Origin: Antitrichia curtipendula
Taxonomy: Eukaryota > Streptophyta > Bryopsida > Hypnales > Leucodontaceae
DNA length: 64,000 nt
NCBI GenBank assembly: GCA_951230915.1
Contig: OX579638.1
Location: 5,040,696 to 5,104,695 of the forward strand
Reading direction: 5' to 3'
Positions 58,590 through 64,000 of the stretch are shown here, in pieces; the first letter of the stretch is position 1; every line of letters begins with the position of its first letter. The notes under the pieces are model-generated. The model was not told the DNA's origin. It worked only from the letters and a program-made list of their open reading frames with translations, and searched no databases. A program made the translations under genes and the position numbers.

Positions 58590-58946
58590 CAAGGTTGTCT
58601 ATCCTGACGTGACTCTGGATTTTTACGTCATGATGTCTGTCACGTCACGTCATGACGCGTCGTGACATGTCATGATTTCATAAGAATCTTGACAATCCTA
58701 ACCCTAAATTCTAAATTTCAAAAAAAAAATATTTTTTTTATAATTCTTTTGACAATCATGGATGGAAAATATAATGTATTACTACTACTTAACATGTTAC
58801 CGTAATTTATGTTTATCTTCCTAGAGAATTTTTAACATATTCCATCAAAATAATAGAATATTCCATCATGACAGACTTTGGGAATTACGTCACGTCAACG
58901 TCGTGACATACTGACGTCGTAACGTGACGTGACCTAGACAACCATG
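58590..58946. mobile_element. hAT-like MITE with 8-bp target duplication
   Basis: ATATCAAT is repeated exactly at 58582-58589 and 58947-58954. The ends are CAAGGTTGTCTATCC and, inverted, CATGGTTGTCTAGG. An 8-bp duplication plus CA(A/T)GGTTGTC ends fits the hAT superfamily. Both subterminal parts are crowded with ACGTCA/TGACGT words. 357 bp, non-coding. Confidence 0.88.
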
Positions 58947-58954
58947 ATATCAAT

Positions 58955-61900
58955 TGTCACCGATTTCGTGAGGTTAGACACATAAGAGTTATAAGTTGTC
59001 AATCTTTGTTCAAATTAATTCTACTCTTAGAAATCTAACAATTCTAGAGATTATACGTTTAAAAATCTAAAAATATTTATAATGTATGAGATTCTAAAAT
59101 GTTTTAGCAAATGAAATGTCCATAGTACTTACATTTTAACTCTTGAAGTCTAGAAAAGGCTCTAGATCAAAATTTAGAAATGTAAAAATCATTGAAATTA
59201 CAACATTGAAATCTACGTATTAGTTAGATGTAAGCCTCTAAAATCTACAAATTGCTTTGATTGTGCTCACTGAAATCTATATTAGATATAATATAGGCAT
59301 AAATCTACATTCTAGAATTCATAAATCTGCATGCTAGAATCAATACCATTCCCTTGTCTCACTTTTACCTATGAGAGCCACATTCCCTATGTTCTGAATA
59401 AAAAAGCGAAAAATGGAATTGTCATAGGGGATTTCTTTAATACTACCTACAGGGGACCTCACAAATGTTCCTTGTGATTAGGTTAGAATTAGTCCTTTGT
59501 TTAATTTAAGGTAAGCAAAATCCATTTAATTAACCCATAAACAACGTTGTGGTCATTTTTGGCCAGTGAATGACAAAGAATCCTTCTATATGGGACAGAA
59601 GTACAACTATTCATCCTCCAAATTTTGTCAGTGTGAAATGGGTAGGTCTTTTACAATAGTTTGACATCCAATAAATACTTTTGGATTTTTTAAACCAATG
59701 TTTCACATAATATCAAAATGGATGATTTGATTGATTTCCATGATTACTTGTTCGTCTTGTAAGGGTCAAATATGCAAACTTTGTACCATTAAATACTTGT
59801 GAAACTTACAATGAAATATTTTTATTTATATGATCTCTAGATTGTGTCGATAGTACTTGAATATATACAATTGAAAACATGAATTTGCTAAGTTTGAAAG
59901 AGGGTTTGCGCATAAAAGGGTAAAAGTTAAGGCTTTGGCATTGATACCTTAGTAAGTACATTTTTTCAAATTTAAGATTTTATTTTTTAAGTATGAATAT
60001 AATTTAATAGCTGATAGTTTTGATATAATTCAATAAATATAAACAAAAGCAATTTCATTGCAACCAGATTCATTTGGAATGACACCTTCAGGTGTTAAGT
60101 TAGTCAAGATTATGAAAATCAGATTTTCTCTAATCTTGGGTGATCAGTATTCAGTAAGAAGCAGAGTTTCTTCTGATATATAAATCAGGGCACTTTAAGA
60201 GTTTATGATGAAAAAATGAAATGTAGCTTGATAGCTTCAGATCCTTCAATTGAAATAGCTTCAAGTGAAATTGTTAATATTTTTTATGTAATAAAGTCTT
60301 AAAACTCCGCTTTTGTAATTCCAGTGCTAGTTTTGTTATAGTTTAGACTCCAATTTTTATTGTTTTGTGTTTTGAACTTAGACTTGAATTGTTAGATGGT
60401 TAGTGAAAAAATTGAAGATTTTCAGAGGGGAGAAAGTGGATTTGACAAATGAAAACATGGACAATTTCAATATGAAGTGATTTGAGTCGATTGTGCAGAC
60501 ATCACACTTTTCACCTAGTGTGTAGTGAGGGTTAGGTTTGGGAGCAGTGAGAGCTCTATTGAAATGTTTCTGCACCATCTATCTTGTAAATCAACTTGGG
60601 TATGCATCATTGCAATTTTTATAATCTATGGCCCTAATTATATATTCTTTTAATTCATTTTAGTCCAATTTCAAGGGATATAGTTTGTTTTAATATAGAA
60701 AATCTTGTAGCCCTTTCAATAACTAAAGGATCATTGCAAGATTGAAGCACTTGTCCTATTTTTGGTCCCTTTAACCTCAAATGGTTGTTTTTTCTTCATA
60801 ACTTTTGTGCCATATGTTACTTTCATATGAAGTTTGAATTGAAATAAAGGTACATGTGGTAGTTGTAGACATTGATTTTTTTTTTGCATTTTTTAAATGC
60901 CCCTAATTGGATGTCTACCTTGGCCATTTAGGGAAGTGGAAATTGGGTAGTAATATTTTTGATCCAAAATTACAAATTTGAAGGTCAAAATGGGGATACA
61001 AGGACTTTAAAGGTTACATGTTCAATAATTGACCATCTAAGGGGAATATACATTTGCCATTGAGTTTGGCAGCCCAAACATTTGAGATTTTTTTTCGTAG
61101 ATGCAAAAATGGCTAACAATAGAATGACAATTTTTTTGATAAATTTCTTATTCCAATTGAATAAGATACAAGTTTTTGAAGGCAAAGGTACATAGGTCAC
61201 TATTTGTGTGCACAACCAAAAGTATTTATCATTTGGGTTGTGTCTTTGAATAGAGCAAAAGAGTCTAGAAATGGATGAAGAAGATGCTATCAGAGTATCA
61301 GCGCTCATAAAGTATATTCATGCGACTTTGTTGTGTCAAAAATTGAGAAAGAGTCATGTATACTAAGCGTTATACGCAAGATTGACAAATCAACATTGTA
61401 CTCTACACTATTGAATTATATATTAATGACTCAAAAAATACACATAATGGTGGTCCTTATGGATTGCTCACAGTCTTGAAACCATGTGCATGCAATCAGA
61501 TTTTCAAAGCTCACAAGAACTTTTCCATTTTCAAAACGTTATGCACGATTTTAAGTCCTTATGTAGGGGTGGTTCAAAATGACCACTCCATTTCAAAGTT
61601 TGTTGCTATACTAAAGTTACAATTTTTTTCTCCCTACGATGCAAATAGTTGAGAAGAAGCATCTTCAAGTTAGATAAAGTTAAATTTTTTATTTAAATTA
61701 TTTAAATTAAAATAATATTTTCTCAAAATTAGATTCTAAATTGTATATTTTTTTGCATTTTCCATCACTTTTGTTTTGCATAATTTTTAAAGATAAATTT
61801 TTCTAGGCTTGAATTTTCACACATATTATTATAAATGCTTTACAAAATATTTATATTTGATTTGATTTGTACTTTTGTAAAAGTTATTCCAAAAGCCATA

Positions 61901-63450
61901 CTTTTTTAGTACTAAGGCTGTTTTGACTTTTGAGCCAAAATCAATAGGTGTTTTTTGCAACTAACCTTTATTTTTTGGAATTGTTAGCTTTATTCTAAAC
62001 ATCAAACATCAAAGTATCCGTTTTCTTGGTATTTTTCATTGCTCTTTTTTTGTGCATAACTTTTAGAAATAAAATTTTTTAGACTTGAATTTTTAGAGGC
62101 ATACAATTTTTGATGCTTTACAATAATGCTTTACAAATTATCCATATTTTATTTTATTATTAAAAAAAAGTTTCAAAAGTTGTTGCAATATAGTATTCAC
62201 TAAAATAATCTGTTTTGAGACAAAAATGGCAAGTATTTCTTGCAACGACCCTCAGTTAAAAACTTGACATATTTTTTATTTATGAAAAACTAGGATATAA
62301 GTACAGGTGGATACAAGTTCTAAGATTGCATAGTACTCATAAAAGGCACGTGAAGATAGTATATAGGTCTACAATATGATAACTATGATAAATGGTCCAA
62401 ACTCAATCAACAAGCTTTCCCTTCTAACAGTCATAGTAGAATAGTATTTGGCATTGAAATCCCAGTTTGGAGCAAAACGCTACAAAAACAACCAATCTTT
62501 CTTGCAATCATCTATTTTTGTAATCTTCAATTTGAGTATTTACCTTCAAAGATAAACTTGAATTGAAAAAATTATAAATAGGTATTGATTTTAATTATAT
62601 ATTAACCAACAATTGATGATCAATATTTAATTAAAGATTTTTTCATGTATTACAGCAAACTACGTTTACTACATTCACTACATCATTTAACTTCAAGGCC
62701 AATGAATAGTCTATACCTTGATGACATCCTATTAGTATTGTACTGTCAATAGAATATTTTATTTTCACATATTTTCTTTGACTTTTATGACTTTTTGATT
62801 CTCCTACAATAATTAATCTTGCAAATAGTTTAGTAATTAAAAAAAATTTAAGATAAAGAAATTCATATCAAACATAGGGCTACATCCAAAAAATTCCTAA
62901 TTTTTCCTTAATACTATTATAGGTTTAATGTATGAAGTGAATTATCATGATAGTATACTAAAATTGTAAATTATAAGCCAAAGATTGATTTTATATATAT
63001 AGAGAGAGAGAGAGAGAAATGTTGTTTTAGGTACTTTCTTTTCAAGTGTAATACAAAACTCATTATTAGGGATAATATTTCAAGTAAAGTATAAAGTACT
63101 CTAGACAAGCTTCATTTTTTATTTTTTGTTTTTATTGACATTTACTGAAGTAAGGTTGGAGCTTAAAGAAAAATTAGTTCCAACTTTAAAAGTACACTCT
63201 CCTACAACCAATATTGAAATTCTTCAAAGTATCAACGGTGAACATTTCAAGGTGGGGACACTGTTAATAAGTGCCTTAGCAATTTGGGATGCATTTAATT
63301 ATGACCGTTTTGTATCAAAAATTCTTAACTAATATTGTAAAAGTCTAAAAAATTAAAAATGGTAGTAATTTAGATATAATTTCCATTTGTCTTTCAAGAA
63401 AAATTTCACTAAAAAATGTTTGGAGCCATGGTGGACTTGATGCAACGACA
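58955..63450. other. AT-rich gene-free stretch
   Basis: 59534 to about 59770 is a degenerate relative of the TTAA host element at 16679 (TTAA at 59530-59533, CTTCTATATGGGACAGAAGT block, ATAGTTTGACATCC). Apart from that and a microsatellite there is no gene or bounded element. Confidence 0.5.
62990..63017. repeat. (TA)n(GA)n microsatellite
   Basis: About five TA units run into about nine AG units. Confidence 0.85.
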
Positions 63451-63737
63451 CACTATAAGAAACATGCGTTTTAGGTAACTAGCCTACATTTTTTAAACAG
63501 ATTTTAGGTAACATCCAATGCAACAACCCATATTTTTGACTTTTTGTTGATATAAGAACATGGGTTGTTGCATTAGACGTTACCTAAAATCCATTTCAAA
63601 AAATTGGGTTTTATCACCTAAATGTGGTGTTATTTTTTAGCATGAAGCTTTACCTACCCGCCCACCCACTCCAAATTTTATATTTTAGTAACGTTTGGAG
63701 GGAAGGAGGGTAAAGCTTTATGTTGAAAAATAACACC
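63451..63737. mobile_element. two adjacent hairpins related to the 53.5-kb element
   Basis: The left end CACTATAAGAAACATGCG resembles CACTA-type ends. Hairpin 1 (about 63463-63625) has arms with TTTTAGGTAACRTC and TGCAACAACCCAT. Hairpin 2 (63626-63737) has arms GGTGTTATTTTTTAGCATG / AATAACACC and an interior like the G/C-run core at 53575. The right border is unclear. Confidence 0.55.
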
Positions 63738-63745
63738 CTGGGGGA

Positions 63746-64000
63746 TAATGCCCTGCTGTTTTTCCTGTTTCAGTAGTTGCATGACAAATAACACCATCAA
63801 CATATATTCGAAGACAAGTTTCTAGCTTGCTAGGACAATTCCTAAACTTGAGATTGAAGGCACTTGTTCAATGTGCCTTAATTATCAAAACATTGTGTAG
63901 ACTGCATGCAGCTAGGCACGCAGTTAAGAACATTTGTAATTCAAGAGATAAAAAACAAGTAACAAACAATATATGCACATTCAATCTTGAAAAGCTTGTA
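63746..64000. other. window end, no feature
   Basis: No gene or repeat recognised up to the window edge. Confidence 0.5.

Overview
This is nuclear DNA of a land plant. The decisive evidence is an intact nuclear gene for the photosystem II antenna protein CP26 (LHCB5), with five introns and a stroma-targeting N-terminus. A plant-type NCL sodium/calcium exchanger and a DIR1-like lipid-transfer protein agree with this. The CP26 sequence and the family-poor look of two other genes suggest a bryophyte or other non-seed plant, but that is inference. The DNA between genes is very AT-rich and is largely made of transposon remains. A 200-base run of N marks an assembly gap at 43577-43776.

Genes that can be modelled: (1) NCL exchanger, minus strand, 7 exons, 10792-14503; (2) a protein with an N-terminal ubiquitin-like-looking domain and a trypsin-fold protease-like domain, minus, 2 exons, 28065-29521; (3) LHCB5/CP26, minus, 6 exons, 30780-32658; (4) a DIR1-like lipid-transfer protein, plus, 2 exons, 45407-45978, with an inverted partial copy running into the gap at 43192-43576; (5) an F-box-associated-type protein, minus, 55703-57199, whose 3' end lies in a tail-to-tail palindrome. 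They do not form a functional cluster; they are separate housekeeping, photosynthetic or lineage-specific genes.

Mobile DNA by region: 3.2-5.0 kb holds a 5'-truncated LINE ORF2 remnant. From 5.9 to 54 kb there is a scattered group of elements flanked by TTAA, with ends CCCCTAAAGG, that look like non-autonomous piggyBac-type elements; one is nested in another and shows the target site. At 19.0-22.6 kb sits a complete Tc1-type (DD34E) transposon with 932-bp terminal inverted repeats built from about five subrepeats, flanked by TA; its transposase ORF is full length but has Tyr in place of the first catalytic Asp. Other short elements: a Stowaway-like element (33.7 kb), two CACTA-like MITEs with 3-bp duplications (38.6 and 50.2 kb), a hAT-like MITE with a perfect 8-bp duplication (58.6 kb), a three-copy TA-flanked family (7.4, 42.4, 54.5 kb) in one copy of which a large palindrome is inserted, and two composite hairpins (53.5 and 63.5 kb), one with a 19-G run.

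The most unusual things seen are the DD34E Tc1 element in a plant, the TTAA elements in a plant, and the protease-fold protein with its N-terminal extension. I found no tRNA, rRNA or CRISPR array. All exon junctions are read from GT/AG signals and reading-frame continuity, not from transcripts.
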